Position numbers and translations under genes: made by a program. A DNA stretch of 64,000 bases, from NCBI GenBank assembly GCA_900314975.1, contig OMXI01000001.1:124001-188000 (forward strand). Direction: 5' to 3'. Position 1 is the stretch's first letter, and every line of letters begins with the position of its first letter. The notes under the pieces are model-generated. The model saw nothing but the letters and a program-made list of their open reading frames with translations. It had not been told where the DNA came from and made no database searches. The DNA comes from an uncultured Eubacteriales bacterium. GTDB lineage: Bacteria > Bacillota > Clostridia > Oscillospirales > Ruminococcaceae. Shown in pieces: positions 27,637 to 36,324 of this stretch.

Positions 27637-28608
27637 TTATTTTCTTTTGAAGGTGGTGCCGAGGTATTCGATATAGTCTATCTGCTCGGGGTCGATAAGA
27701 GTATTGAGGTCTAAAATAGTTACTGTTTTTTCTTCCTTGGTCAGATACATATAGATAGCGTTCAGCTTTTCTCTAAGCTCACCTATTGTGCCGTCCTTGT
27801 AGTGCATCTTCACGCCTTCAGGGTCGAACTTAAATTTATACTCCTTGCCCGGAGCAAGATCACTGGATTCAACATCTTTAACGCTAAACTGCGGGGAATC
27901 AACAGCAATGCTGAACTCGGAAACATCCAGCTTTTCGCCTGCAGGTGAATAGAACACCGCATTCTTGGACTGCTTGATATCTTTGAGGTCAAGGCTGAGT
28001 CCCTTGAACAGATCAACATCTAATGCTGCTTCGTTGCTCTGATCTCTGACAAATTTAAGGTTTATCGGTCTTGAAAGGTCTGCCGTACCGTTAACGGTAT
28101 TGACGGGAACTTCAAGACGCATCGAGTAAGCCTTTCCTTTTTCATAGCCTTTCATGCCTGCCATGGAAGCGAAGCCGTCGACCTCATCTCCCGTATCGGC
28201 ATAGGTCGCATTGGTGAATATCGCTGCATAATCCTTTTTGATATACTGCTCGGCATAGCTGTCAAGCGGTTCGACGGAAACTACTGCCAAAAGGTTGTAG
28301 TTGTCCTTTACAGCGGTTTCAAGTGTAAACCTGAAATGCTCATTCTCGGTGGTCAGACCCGAAACATAACCGCTGCGCTCCAGCTTATCGATAGCGCTGC
28401 TGTCGTAATATGTGCTTACGCTTTCTCTGTTGAGAGCCTTATACGCTGCGAATGCACCTATCGACAGAGATGCTGTCAGCGCTGCTGCGACTGCGAATGA
28501 TATTATCCTCTTTTTGAGCTTTATATTCTTCTTGGGTTCAGCTGCTGCTTCAAGGATATACTTTTCATCAAGATGTTTTGTCATTTCAAATATCTCCTCT
28601 TTTTTCAT
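27637..28608 (-). CDS. DUF4179-type anti-sigma factor-like membrane protein
   Basis: 323 residues: a short cytoplasmic N-terminus, one membrane helix (about residues 33-52, IISFAVAAALTASLSIGAFA) and a large outside domain with the pattern of DUF4179 proteins. These are encoded directly after an ECF sigma factor and probably hold it at the membrane until a signal arrives. The start overlaps the sigma-factor stop (ATGA), with GGAGGGG upstream, so the two are cotranslated. The signal is unknown. Confidence 0.78.
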   Translation of the reverse strand: MKKEEIFEMTKHLDEKYILEAAAEPKKNIKLKKRIISFAVAAALTASLSIGAFAAYKALNRESVSTYYDSSAIDKLERSGYVSGLTTENEHFRFTLETAVKDNYNLLAVVSVEPLDSYAEQYIKKDYAAIFTNATYADTGDEVDGFASMAGMKGYEKGKAYSMRLEVPVNTVNGTADLSRPINLKFVRDQSNEAALDVDLFKGLSLDLKDIKQSKNAVFYSPAGEKLDVSEFSIAVDSPQFSVKDVESSDLAPGKEYKFKFDPEGVKMHYKDGTIGELREKLNAIYMYLTKEEKTVTILDLNTLIDPEQIDYIEYLGTTFKRK

Positions 28609-29159
28609 ATTTTGAACCCCTCCTGTTCCAGATAGTTTTTTAGTTGTTGTCTCAGCCTGTGGAGTGTCACATTCACATTGCCCACACTCAAATCACATTC
28701 TTTGGCGATCTGTTTTGAGGGGCAGAGATACCAATACCTTTTGACAAAAATTATTCTTTGCTGTTTTTCAAGACCGCAGACAAACCCGTTTATAAGCTCG
28801 CCCATCAGCTTTGCATCGGTTATGCTTTCGGGCGAATCGGTCTCTGCCTCGCGCAGTTCGTCGATTACTTCTTCTACCGCACCGCTGCCGCGCTTTTTGG
28901 CGTTGAGCTTTCGCAGCATTGATAGCGCGCCGTTGCGAAGTACCTTTGCCAAGTAGCCTTTCAGACTTTCGGGCTTCTGCGGCGGGATTGTGTTCCAAAG
29001 CGTGACATACGCATCGTTGATGCACTCCTCGCTGTCCTCACGGCTGGGCAGGATATTATCGGCGATATACAGGCAGTATCTGCCGTATGTATTTGCAGTT
29101 TCACTTATAGCCTGTTCATCTCTGTCAAGAAACAGCTGTAATAATTCATTGTCCTGCAT
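28605..29159 (-). CDS. ECF-type RNA polymerase sigma factor
   Basis: 184 residues with sigma region 2 (SREDSEECINDAYVTLWNTIPP) and region 4 (QRIIFVKRYWYLCPSKQIAKECDLSVGNVNVTLHRLRQQL). The ATG at 29159 is used because GGAGGT lies just before it; an upstream in-frame start would have none. The next gene is its likely membrane anti-sigma partner. Targets are unknown; such pairs often control envelope stress or antimicrobial resistance. Confidence 0.9.
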   Translation of the reverse strand: MQDNELLQLFLDRDEQAISETANTYGRYCLYIADNILPSREDSEECINDAYVTLWNTIPPQKPESLKGYLAKVLRNGALSMLRKLNAKKRGSGAVEEVIDELREAETDSPESITDAKLMGELINGFVCGLEKQQRIIFVKRYWYLCPSKQIAKECDLSVGNVNVTLHRLRQQLKNYLEQEGFKI

Positions 29160-29223
29160 GGTGACCTCCGTTTGTTTCAAAAGCGCTTTCACTATAATAC
29201 ACGCAAATTAAGAGGAAACATAA

Positions 29224-29264
29224 CAAAAAAATTTCACTCCCCGAAAAGAATTATTTCAGGGAGT
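29224..29264 (-). terminator. intrinsic terminator after the GNAT gene
   Basis: On the minus strand ACTCCC pairs with GGGAGT (one extra G) around an AT-rich loop, followed by ATTTTTTT. It separates the GNAT/AAA+ unit from the sigma-factor gene. Confidence 0.8.
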
Positions 29265-29291
29265 ATTATATGTACAAAAAAATGGATTGTT

Positions 29292-29789
29292 TTAAACGTC
29301 TATGCTATACACGTAATCGTCCATAACAAAGCCGTTTCCTATATCGGTGACCTGCTCTCTGATGACCTTCATACCAAACGCCTCGTAGACCTTCATAGCG
29401 CCGTAGTTGTGGCGGTTGACGGTCAGCCAGATGCTTTTTAGTCCGCGCTGCCTTGCGATATCCTTGATAAACTCAAAGGCTTTTGAGGCATATCCGTTGC
29501 CGCGGTACTCCTTATACATATACAGCTTTGACAAAAACAGCGTGCCGTCATTTTGCGGTGCAATGGCAAAGTAGCCTATCCTTGTGCCGTCAAGCACAAA
29601 GTTGTAGTACTCGTAGTTCTCCGAGCCGACCTGCTTTTTTATGGCGGCAAAAGACTGGTAGTTATCGACCATATAGTCTATCTGCTCGTCGGAAATAACG
29701 CCCTCAAAGCACTCGTGCCAGATGTCACTCGCCATTTCGGCGGTTCTTCTGAGCTTATGGTCGGTCTCACATTTTACGAATTCAAGCAT
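29292..29789 (-). CDS. GNAT family N-acetyltransferase
   Basis: 165 residues with the acetyl-CoA motif YRGNGYASKAF and the C-terminal pattern NYGAMKVYEAFGM. It resembles small-molecule or diamine/peptide GNATs. The substrate is unknown. It overlaps the stop of the AAA+ gene upstream by 8 nt and is likely cotranslated. ATG at 29789 is used; a GTG 9 nt upstream is possible. Confidence 0.85.
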   Translation of the reverse strand: MLEFVKCETDHKLRRTAEMASDIWHECFEGVISDEQIDYMVDNYQSFAAIKKQVGSENYEYYNFVLDGTRIGYFAIAPQNDGTLFLSKLYMYKEYRGNGYASKAFEFIKDIARQRGLKSIWLTVNRHNYGAMKVYEAFGMKVIREQVTDIGNGFVMDDYVYSIDV

Positions 29790-30981
29790 TATCTCCACAT
29801 CCTTTCAGGTATTCAACAAACTGCTTTGCTACTCTGGGTGAACGTCCGCCTCTTGCAAGTGCAAAAGCCTCTGCCTGCATAAACAGCTCGTCCTGCGGCA
29901 TTTGCAGGTCGTACTGCGCGGCAATGTCCTTGACTACGTCGAGGAAAACCTTTTTATCGGGCTTTTGAAAGGTTACGGTGAGTCCGAAGCGGCTCGAAAG
30001 CGAAAGCAGCTCCTGCATTGTATCTTTGAAATGTATCTCGTCGCCCTGCCTTGCGGAGAACGTTTCTCTTACAAGGTGGCGGCGGTTTGAGGTCGCATAT
30101 ATTGCGAGATTTGCGGCGCTTGACGAAACGCTGCCCTCGAGTATTGCTTTGAGTGCGGCGAAATCGTCGTCGTCCTCGGTGAATGACAAGTCGTCAATAA
30201 AAATGATGAACTTCAGCGGGTTCTTGCTGACGGTCTCGACTATTTTCGGCAGCTCATGCAGCTGTTTCTTTTTAAGCTCGATAAGGCGAAGTCCCTGCGT
30301 GCAGTATTCATTGGCTATCGCTTTGACGGTCGAGGATTTTCCCGTGCCGCAGTCGCCGTACAAAAGCACGTTGTTGGCAGGCTTGCCCGCAAGCAGAGCA
30401 AGGGTGTTCTTTATGACCTGCTGCCTTTCAAGCTGATAGTTTGAAAGCTGTTCAAGGCGGATAGGGTCGGGACACTCGACAGGCACGATAGCGCCGTTTT
30501 CGATAACAAACACGTGATACTGCGAATAGATGCCGTAGCCGTACTTGCCTATCATATGTATCCTATCGGCGTATATCTGCGAAAAATCAAGCTTCTGCGT
30601 TTTATAGCGCGGCAAAAAGCCGTCATAAGCGATATTTGAGATAATCTCCTCGCTTGGCACCTCGGCAAGCTCCTGTATCGTTTCAAGCTCGCTGGCAAGG
30701 CACTCCTCAAGCAAGGTGCCTGTTGGCTTGCCCTCGCCCTTGCGCAGCATAAACAGGTTCTCGTTTTCAAGCACAAGCTTTAGGATATATTCGGTAAGGT
30801 CGTCGCTGTATGAATAAAGCTCGCTGACAAAATCGCAGTATTTTTCTGCTGCTGTTACGCTGTCATCATCAAGGCTTGACTGTGCAGCCGCGAGGAATTT
30901 CTCAAACACGGGCTGCTGATGCAGGCTTTTGAAGATGACAAGAGTTTTCGCCGAAGCGAGCAGTTGTTTCAAATTGTTCAA
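29782..30981 (-). CDS. DUF815-type AAA+ ATPase
   Basis: About 399 residues. The P-loop GDCGTGKSS and the Walker B stretch FIIFIDDLSF belong to a AAA+ core of the DUF815 group, whose role is not settled. The start is TTG at 30981 with GGAGAG 6 nt upstream. An ATG at 31047 would begin upstream of the promoter found here (31016-31044), so it cannot be used from that promoter. The gene overlaps the GNAT gene downstream. Confidence 0.82.
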   Translation of the reverse strand: MNNLKQLLASAKTLVIFKSLHQQPVFEKFLAAAQSSLDDDSVTAAEKYCDFVSELYSYSDDLTEYILKLVLENENLFMLRKGEGKPTGTLLEECLASELETIQELAEVPSEEIISNIAYDGFLPRYKTQKLDFSQIYADRIHMIGKYGYGIYSQYHVFVIENGAIVPVECPDPIRLEQLSNYQLERQQVIKNTLALLAGKPANNVLLYGDCGTGKSSTVKAIANEYCTQGLRLIELKKKQLHELPKIVETVSKNPLKFIIFIDDLSFTEDDDDFAALKAILEGSVSSSAANLAIYATSNRRHLVRETFSARQGDEIHFKDTMQELLSLSSRFGLTVTFQKPDKKVFLDVVKDIAAQYDLQMPQDELFMQAEAFALARGGRSPRVAKQFVEYLKGCGDNA

Positions 30982-31015
30982 AACAAGCTCTCCGTTTCGT
31001 ATCTTATTTGGTATT

Positions 31016-31044
31016 ATTATATAATATATTTTGCAATTCGTCAA
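31016..31044 (-). promoter_or_regulatory. promoter of the AAA+ ATPase gene
   Basis: On the minus strand TTGACG (31039-31044) and TATAAT (31016-31021) are separated by 17 bp. The expected transcript start is about 28 nt before the TTG start codon. Confidence 0.8.
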
Positions 31045-31056
31045 CACAATTCTTGC

Positions 31057-31096
31057 AAAAAAAGCCGCCCGCGAGCTTTTATGCTCACAAGCGGCT
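31057..31096 (-). terminator. intrinsic terminator after the ABC exporter genes
   Basis: On the minus strand AGCCGC...GAGC and GCTC...GCGGCT pair, followed by seven T. It lies just after the permease stop and before the next promoter. Confidence 0.85.
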
Positions 31097-31103
31097 GAAC
31101 AAA

Positions 31104-32432
31104 TCAGACGGATTTTCTTCTGAAAGAATCAAAGGCTGTGATGATAAACACCACCATATGCTCGACAAGCACGAAAACCGCAAAGCCTACAGACTGCCTG
31201 TAAAACATTGATTCACCTGCGGCAATGCCCCTGATATCGAGGTTTGCAAACAGCAGGAAGCGTCCCCAGTCGCACTCAAAGACTGCAAGCAGCGAGGTTA
31301 TCGTGTTGCCTACAAAGATGCAGACTATCGAAAGCGCTATTGCGACAGAGCTTTTCCTTGAGAATGTCGAAAGTGAAAATGCAAGCGTTACAAGCACGAA
31401 CAGGGTTATGCTCTGCAGCAGCCACTGCTCTATTATAAACGCAAGCGCTGATGACTCTCTGACCTTTCCGTCGGTCACTGTTAGCCACGCGGCTTTCTGC
31501 CCGTTTGCACCGATAAACAGCGATGCACACAAGCCGCTGAAAATGAAAACTATCAAAAGCAGCACAAACGCGAGCGTCATTACCGTAAACAGCTTTGAGG
31601 CAAGTATTTTCCAGCGCTTGACGGGGTTTACCAGCAGGAATTTTATCGTACCCTGCGAATACTCGTTGGCAACGATATTTCCCGCAAATATCATCATAGC
31701 AACAGCTACGACATAGATAAGCCCGCTGGAAAATGTCCACGCACCCCAGGTGTTCTCCACAACGCTTTCGCTGATTGTATAATCGGCAACGTTGATGGTT
31801 ATATCATGCTCAAGCTGGTAGGTGTAAACCGCTATTTTGTCCTTCTGCGACTGCGTAAGGGCTCCTTTGCCGCCTGTGTCCGCCTGAATCCCTCGTATCT
31901 TATCGATAAGGCTGTCGGTGTGATCATTCATCTGCGGTTTGATGTTATGCTCGGCGCGGAAATTCATCTCCCAACGCATATCTTCGGGCAGATCGGTATT
32001 TTCAAGCGCATAGCTGTAGCAGCCCTTCCAATCGTCCTGCGCGATATACTCCTTTATGCGCGCGACTTCATCCTTGGGAAAGTCCTCCTGCTGTGCATAC
32101 GGATGGTTGACATAGACCATAAGCAGATTGCCGCCCCAGGTATTTGTGGAGAGAGAATTGTTCTTCATATACTCCAGCAGTTCAAGCTTATGTGCTTTGG
32201 CTGCGTCGTTTGAGTGCCCGATACTGTTATAGAAATTGTTGTAATTTTCCTCTGACCAAGCAGGAGCCATGCCATCGCTGCTGTCTCTTTTTTCTGCGGT
32301 GGCGCAAAGCAAAATCTCAAAAACGATAACAACAATTGTCATAAGTATAAGTATCGCGGCTGTTCCGCCTTTTTTGAAAATCTTTGTATACTCGTTATGC
32401 ACGAGCTTGAAAAATCTACTCAATCTGTCCAT
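31104..32432 (-). CDS. ABC-2 type transporter permease
   Basis: About 442 residues. One N-terminal membrane helix (AAILILMTIVVIVFEILLC) is followed by a large outside domain of about 180 residues and then five hydrophobic segments, the layout of ABC-2 subunits. The stretch ANEYSQGTIKFLLVNPVKRW is a family hallmark. It partners with the ATPase encoded just upstream, whose stop lies inside the first codons. ATG at 32432 is given; TTG at 32423 is better spaced from GGAAGGAG. The substrate is unknown. Confidence 0.88.
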   Translation of the reverse strand: MDRLSRFFKLVHNEYTKIFKKGGTAAILILMTIVVIVFEILLCATAEKRDSSDGMAPAWSEENYNNFYNSIGHSNDAAKAHKLELLEYMKNNSLSTNTWGGNLLMVYVNHPYAQQEDFPKDEVARIKEYIAQDDWKGCYSYALENTDLPEDMRWEMNFRAEHNIKPQMNDHTDSLIDKIRGIQADTGGKGALTQSQKDKIAVYTYQLEHDITINVADYTISESVVENTWGAWTFSSGLIYVVAVAMMIFAGNIVANEYSQGTIKFLLVNPVKRWKILASKLFTVMTLAFVLLLIVFIFSGLCASLFIGANGQKAAWLTVTDGKVRESSALAFIIEQWLLQSITLFVLVTLAFSLSTFSRKSSVAIALSIVCIFVGNTITSLLAVFECDWGRFLLFANLDIRGIAAGESMFYRQSVGFAVFVLVEHMVVFIITAFDSFRRKSV

Positions 32433-33375
32433 CTCCTTCCGTTTTGTGAGTAAGTGAGATGAACACATCTTCAAGGCTGCGCTTATCCTGGCGCGCAACG
32501 GTATACAGCTTTACTCCGCCTGCGCAGATACGGCTGTTGATGTCTGCGATGGAGTCCTGCTCGTTCTCGGTCGTAATGCTGCAAAGCAGGATATTTTTCT
32601 CGCTGTCGACAGTGCAGCACTTATCGTCAAGACCGCACAGCTGCGCTGCCTTTGCCGCATCGTCGACCTTTATTTCATAGGTACACAAACTTCCTGTGTT
32701 CTTGTTGATAAGCTCGTCAACGGTATATGTGCCGACCATTGTGCCGTTGGTGATGATGCCAACCCTGTCGCACAGCTGTTCCATTTCGCCCATAATGTGC
32801 GAGGATACAACTACGCAGATGCCTTTTTCGTGGGCAAGGTTTTTGAGGATATTTCGCAGGTCGTGTATGCCCTCCGGGTCAAGTCCGTTTGTTGGCTCGT
32901 CAAGGATAAGCAGCTTGGGGTCGTGCAGAAGTGCCTGTGCAACACCGAGGCGCTGGCGCATACCCAGCGAATAGGTCTTGACCTTTTCGTTTATGCGGTT
33001 TGTCATACCCACGAACCTTACGACATCGTTTATCTTGTTTATATCGTCAATGCCGCGCATTCTCGCGAACTGTTTCAGGTTATCCATACCCGAAAGGAAC
33101 TTGTAAAGCTCGGGGTTTTCGACTATTGCGCCGATATTGCGCAAAGCGCCCTCAAAATCGGTTTTAAGGCTTTTGCCGCACACCTGCACGTCGCCGCTGT
33201 CTTTATCCAGCAGCCCGACAACTATCTTGATTGTGGTAGTTTTGCCCGCGCCGTTAGGTCCGAGGAAGCCAAAAACCTCGCCTGCGCGGCACTGCATATT
33301 TATATTGCGCAGTATCGCACGGCTGCCGTAGTTTTTGCACAGGTCTTTTATGTCAAGAACAACGCTGTCATTCAT
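32416..33375 (-). CDS. ABC transporter ATP-binding protein
   Basis: 319 residues with Walker A GPNGAGKTT (39-47), the signature variant YSLGMRQRLG (135-144) and Walker B LLILDEPTNGLDPEG (155-169). The C-terminal extension is typical of ATPases of bacteriocin/antibiotic exporters. ATG at 33375 is used because GGGGAGG lies 9 nt upstream; it overlaps the stop of the preceding gene. It forms a unit with the permease downstream. Confidence 0.93.
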   Translation of the reverse strand: MNDSVVLDIKDLCKNYGSRAILRNINMQCRAGEVFGFLGPNGAGKTTTIKIVVGLLDKDSGDVQVCGKSLKTDFEGALRNIGAIVENPELYKFLSGMDNLKQFARMRGIDDINKINDVVRFVGMTNRINEKVKTYSLGMRQRLGVAQALLHDPKLLILDEPTNGLDPEGIHDLRNILKNLAHEKGICVVVSSHIMGEMEQLCDRVGIITNGTMVGTYTVDELINKNTGSLCTYEIKVDDAAKAAQLCGLDDKCCTVDSEKNILLCSITTENEQDSIADINSRICAGGVKLYTVARQDKRSLEDVFISLTHKTEGDGQIE

Positions 33376-34069
33376 AGTCATCGCCCTCCCCGCCATAATA
33401 TGCTTCGGGCGAATCAGGTGAGATCCCGCCGCTGATAACGCGCACGGTACTGCGCGGTGAATCCTCAATTGCCCTGACAGAGTCTATAAGCCACGATGAA
33501 CCGGACGGCGAAAGGATAAAAATGTACTTTGCAGGTACAGTCGTTTCATAGACAGGCTCCTCGCCATTTTTCGCCCGGCATTCAACGTAGCCCGGTACGC
33601 CGCACTCGCAGACGACTGCCTGCGCGCCTTTTGCTGTTATTGTCATTGTAACGTCGACGGTCAGCTTTGCGCAGTTCATTCCGTACTTTTCGCACTCGAC
33701 ATTTCCTATGCTTGCTTTGCAGTCTGTTACGCTGCCCAGCTCTCTGTCGCCGTCATCCGTACAAAGCGATTGCAGGATTTCGGATAATTCTTTGGCGTTC
33801 ATTGTGTCGTAAGAATCGCGTCCCTCGTAAGTGCCTTCATAGTCGGAAAAATACTCGGCGATAACGTCCTTCTGGTTATCAAGCACCTGCTTGCTGCTGC
33901 CGATATTAGCCTTACTGCAATCGTCGATATAGCGCGTGATGAACGCTTTCAGCTCACTTTCCTTTGAGCTGAATGAAATATCGGTGATGATAACATACGC
34001 CGCTGTTGCTACTGTCAGCACGGCGGCTATCAGTATGCCCAGATTGACCTTTTTCATCAGCTTTTTCAT
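33368..34069 (-). CDS. exported or membrane-anchored protein of unknown function
   Basis: 233 residues. One N-terminal hydrophobic helix (about 9-28, LGILIAAVLTVATAAYVIIT) is followed by a soluble outside domain with scattered Cys (CECGVPGYVECRA). No family is recognised. It is the first gene after a perfect-consensus promoter and overlaps the ABC ATPase gene, so it probably works with the exporter, for example as an accessory or sensing protein. Confidence 0.7.
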   Translation of the reverse strand: MKKLMKKVNLGILIAAVLTVATAAYVIITDISFSSKESELKAFITRYIDDCSKANIGSSKQVLDNQKDVIAEYFSDYEGTYEGRDSYDTMNAKELSEILQSLCTDDGDRELGSVTDCKASIGNVECEKYGMNCAKLTVDVTMTITAKGAQAVVCECGVPGYVECRAKNGEEPVYETTVPAKYIFILSPSGSSWLIDSVRAIEDSPRSTVRVISGGISPDSPEAYYGGEGDDYE

Positions 34070-34110
34070 TTATTTTTGTTCTCCCCCTTATTTGAAAAAA
34101 ATGCTTTATC

Positions 34111-34139
34111 ATTATATCACTGAATCTGCACTTTGTCAA
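34111..34139 (-). promoter_or_regulatory. perfect sigma-A promoter of the ABC exporter operon
   Basis: On the minus strand TTGACA (34134-34139) and TATAAT (34111-34116) are exact consensus boxes with a 17-bp spacer. Confidence 0.9.
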
Positions 34140-34177
34140 ATATTCACACCTTATTTACTATTAAATTAAAAAAATGC

Positions 34178-34206
34178 TTGACAAACGGACTTTCTTTTGA
34201 TATAAT
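34178..34206 (+). promoter_or_regulatory. perfect sigma-A promoter of tRNA-Lys
   Basis: TTGACA (34178-34183) and TATAAT (34201-34206) are exact consensus with a 17-bp spacer, about 64 nt before the tRNA. Confidence 0.9.
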
Positions 34207-34269
34207 ATATAAGCACTTGCAAATGCTTATGCGGCTTAAAAACCGATTTTGTGCATTTTTCAGTGTGAT

Positions 34270-34342
34270 GAGCTATTAGCTCAGTAGGTAGAGCATTTGA
34301 CTTTTAATCAAAGGGTCTGGGGTTCAAATCCCCAATAGCTCA
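34270..34342 (+). tRNA. tRNA-Lys (anticodon TTT)
   Basis: A 73-nt cloverleaf: acceptor GAGCTAT/ATAGCTC, D arm GCTC/GAGC, anticodon arm TTTGA-CTTTTAA-TCAAA with anticodon TTT at 34303-34305, and T arm TGGGG-TTCAAAT-CCCCA. The discriminator is A and no CCA is encoded. Its 3' end marks the border of the integrated element and is the likely integration target. Confidence 0.97.
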
Positions 34343-34347
34343 TTCTT

Positions 34348-34384
34348 ACTTGTCGAACAAGTCCCCAAAATGAAGGGACTTGTT
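34348..34384. repeat. inverted repeats at the element end (possible integrase arm sites)
   Basis: AACAAGTCCC (34356-34365) and GGGACTTGTT (34375-34384) are a perfect 10-bp inverted repeat; ACTTGT at 34348 adds a third copy of the inner word. The position 6-40 bp inside the element suggests binding sites for the integrase or excisionase. A terminator for the tRNA is less likely, since no T run follows. Confidence 0.5.
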
Positions 34385-34912
34385 CCACAGGTAAGTTAGT
34401 TGAGTTTGTCAAATAACTCGCCTATGGAAAACATTGTGTATCTAAAATATATCCATAAGCGTTCTCATACAACGCTTAAAATATATTCTGTACTGTTTGT
34501 TCCGTTAATCTTTGGTTTTTTTATTCTTTGGCTATGTGAGGACGCAGCTGAAGCAGTAAGCACCGTACCCCTTTTGACTTTTAAAACAGCATAAGGTTTC
34601 TCACACGCCCGTTCTTGATTTACTCCTCGTCATCACGACAGTAGTTTTGCTCCTACTCGGTATCTCACGCTGTTGCGGTATATACTCGCTATACATCAGT
34701 TGATGTAATCACGGCGCACATCAAAGTATCTACCAAACGGCAGGCTTGCAAATGCAAAACTGTTATGATGCGGCTGTTGCTCCTTCTGTCTCCCGACAGT
34801 AGACTAAACAGCAGTTGTTGAGTACAAGAGATCAAGGCTTGTAAACACAAAGGTAACTATTCAATTAAATGGTGCAGTATATATCAACCCCGAGAGGTTA
34901 ATACCAAAAAGA
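34385..34912. other. non-coding stretch at the left end of the element
   Basis: No convincing gene is seen on either strand. A short hydrophobic frame at 34424-34591 lacks a ribosome site. A 9-bp word CGACAGTAG occurs at 34636 and 34794 with similar flanks (CTCCT upstream), hinting at an old duplication. Confidence 0.5.
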
Positions 34913-34978
34913 AAGTGCTTCTCGTCCACGCAAATCAAACGAGAAACACTTGACATCTATCCTCACTCGTGCTATAAT
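34913..34978 (+). promoter_or_regulatory. perfect sigma-A promoter with overlapping inverted repeat
   Basis: TTGACA (34950-34955) and TATAAT (34973-34978) are exact consensus with 17 bp between. An inverted repeat with arms AAGTGCTTCTCGT (34913-34925) and ACGAGAAACACTT (34939-34951; one G-T mismatch) runs into the -35 box and could be an operator or the end of an upstream RNA. Confidence 0.8.
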
Positions 34979-34984
34979 AAACAG

Positions 34985-35098
34985 CATGAGCATTAGGCAT
35001 TCACAAGTTTCATAGCAATCGCCGTTCGATTGTTGTGGAGGACAGCTCGTTGTTGGTAGCAACGGGCTGTCGGTGAGTGCTTTGTTGCACTTTATATT
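34985..35098 (+). ncRNA. candidate structured small RNA upstream of the integrase
   Basis: Starting about 7 nt after a perfect promoter, the transcript would contain no good reading frame. It forms a strong hairpin, GACAGCTCGTTG (35041-35052) with CAACGGGCTGTC (35060-35071), then a second hairpin AGTGC/GCACT (35076-35091) followed by TTTATATT, resembling a weak terminator. It may be an independent RNA or the leader of int. Confidence 0.5.
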
Positions 35099-35235
35099 AT
35101 AAATAGTATAACATAAATGGGCAAGCTTGTCAATAGAAAAATAGAAAAAATTTTCAAAAATTGTGAGTTTTCACGATTTTTTTTTGCCCATTTGTGCATA
35201 CTAACAATCTTGTGTAAAAATAGGAGTGTAAAAAA

Positions 35236-36282
35236 ATGAATGAGAACAGAGCAAAAAGCAGGATAGCCGAATTAGAACAGATAATAGTCGGACTATCCGC
35301 AGAAAATCTGCGTTTAAGAGCGCAGATTGACGAACGGAATGAAAGACGGATAACCTTTACAGCTTTGCTTGAGGAATGGCTGAATGTGTGGAGAATGAAA
35401 GTCAGACCAAACACATATTCAGGATATGCTTTCCTTACCAACAAGCACATTATCCCCTACTTTATATCAAAGAATGTTTTTGTATCCGAACTGACTGCAA
35501 AAGATATAGAGCAGTTCTATTCGTACAAAATAAGTGATGGAATGAGTATCAACACCGTGCTGCACATTCATGCAATCATACGCTGTTGTCTGAACTACGC
35601 TATTAAACATGATTACATCAGCTGCAATGTGGCTTATAAGGTAGAAAAGCCTAAAAAGCAAATATTCAGCTCCAGTACATTAAGCATTGATGAACTCAAC
35701 GCTCTTATCGAGCAGAGTAAGAACACGCAGATATACCTACCGATACAACTTGCAATTCAGCTCGGACTGCGGCGGTCAGAAGCTCTTGGGCTGCGCTGGT
35801 GTGATGTAGATCTTAATCGAAATAAGATAACAGTACAACATACAATCGTACAGTTGTGGAACACGGACACCTGCAAGGACGAGATACTGTGCAGCAACAA
35901 CACAAAGAATAAATCGTCAATGCGCACATTGAGCATCTCTCCTAATCTCGCTTGTATGCTTGCAGCCGTTAAAGCAAGCAGAAATCCCGATAACACAGAC
36001 TACATCTGCATTATGCACAGAGGAACGGTTATCAAGCCGAATTATCTTGACAAAGAGTTCCGAAAAATAGTTAGGAAAACTACAAGCAAGCATATCCGCT
36101 TTCACGATCTGCGCCATTCCTGCGCTACATATCTGCACGAGGAACTCGGATATGATATAAAGGACATTCAAGAGTATCTCGGACACAGCACGATCAGCAC
36201 CACGGCAAACATCTATACGCATTTCAGCAACAAAAAATTCGACATAATGGCAAACGACATCAACAACAGCATAGCGATCTGA
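35236..36282 (+). CDS. int: tyrosine recombinase/integrase of the element
   Basis: 348 residues. An N-terminal coiled coil (about 8-35) precedes the SAM-like core-binding domain (40-140) and the catalytic domain. Catalytic residues are R179 (GLRRSEALGLRW), K226/K228 region, H290 and R293 (HDLRHS), H317 (LGHS) and Y327 (NIYTHF). It carries out site-specific insertion and excision at tRNA-Lys, as judged by its position. GGAG lies before the ATG. No excisionase gene is recognised beside it; the XRE-like gene at 38494 is too far to assume this role. Confidence 0.93.
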   Translation: MNENRAKSRIAELEQIIVGLSAENLRLRAQIDERNERRITFTALLEEWLNVWRMKVRPNTYSGYAFLTNKHIIPYFISKNVFVSELTAKDIEQFYSYKISDGMSINTVLHIHAIIRCCLNYAIKHDYISCNVAYKVEKPKKQIFSSSTLSIDELNALIEQSKNTQIYLPIQLAIQLGLRRSEALGLRWCDVDLNRNKITVQHTIVQLWNTDTCKDEILCSNNTKNKSSMRTLSISPNLACMLAAVKASRNPDNTDYICIMHRGTVIKPNYLDKEFRKIVRKTTSKHIRFHDLRHSCATYLHEELGYDIKDIQEYLGHSTISTTANIYTHFSNKKFDIMANDINNSIAI

Positions 36283-36283
36283 C

Positions 36284-36316
36284 TTTGTCGCACGTCAAAA
36301 ATTGTCGCACGACAAT
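36284..36316. repeat. pair of palindromes of the TTGTCGCAMGACAA family
   Basis: TTTGTCGCACGTCAAA (36284-36299, one mismatch) and ATTGTCGCACGACAAT (36301-36316, perfect) lie just after the int stop, centres 17 bp apart. Similar copies occur at four other places in the element. Confidence 0.8.
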
Positions 36317-36324
36317 CTCAAAAA

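Noticed and set aside
30982..31047. ATG start of the AAA+ ATPase at 31047
   Set aside because: This region contains the gene's own -35 and -10 boxes, so it cannot be in the mRNA from that promoter.
34424..34591. Short hydrophobic reading frame after the tRNA (starts MENIVYLKYIH)
   Set aside because: No ribosome binding site precedes it and the frame ends in the middle of the non-coding stretch; one hydrophobic segment alone is not enough.
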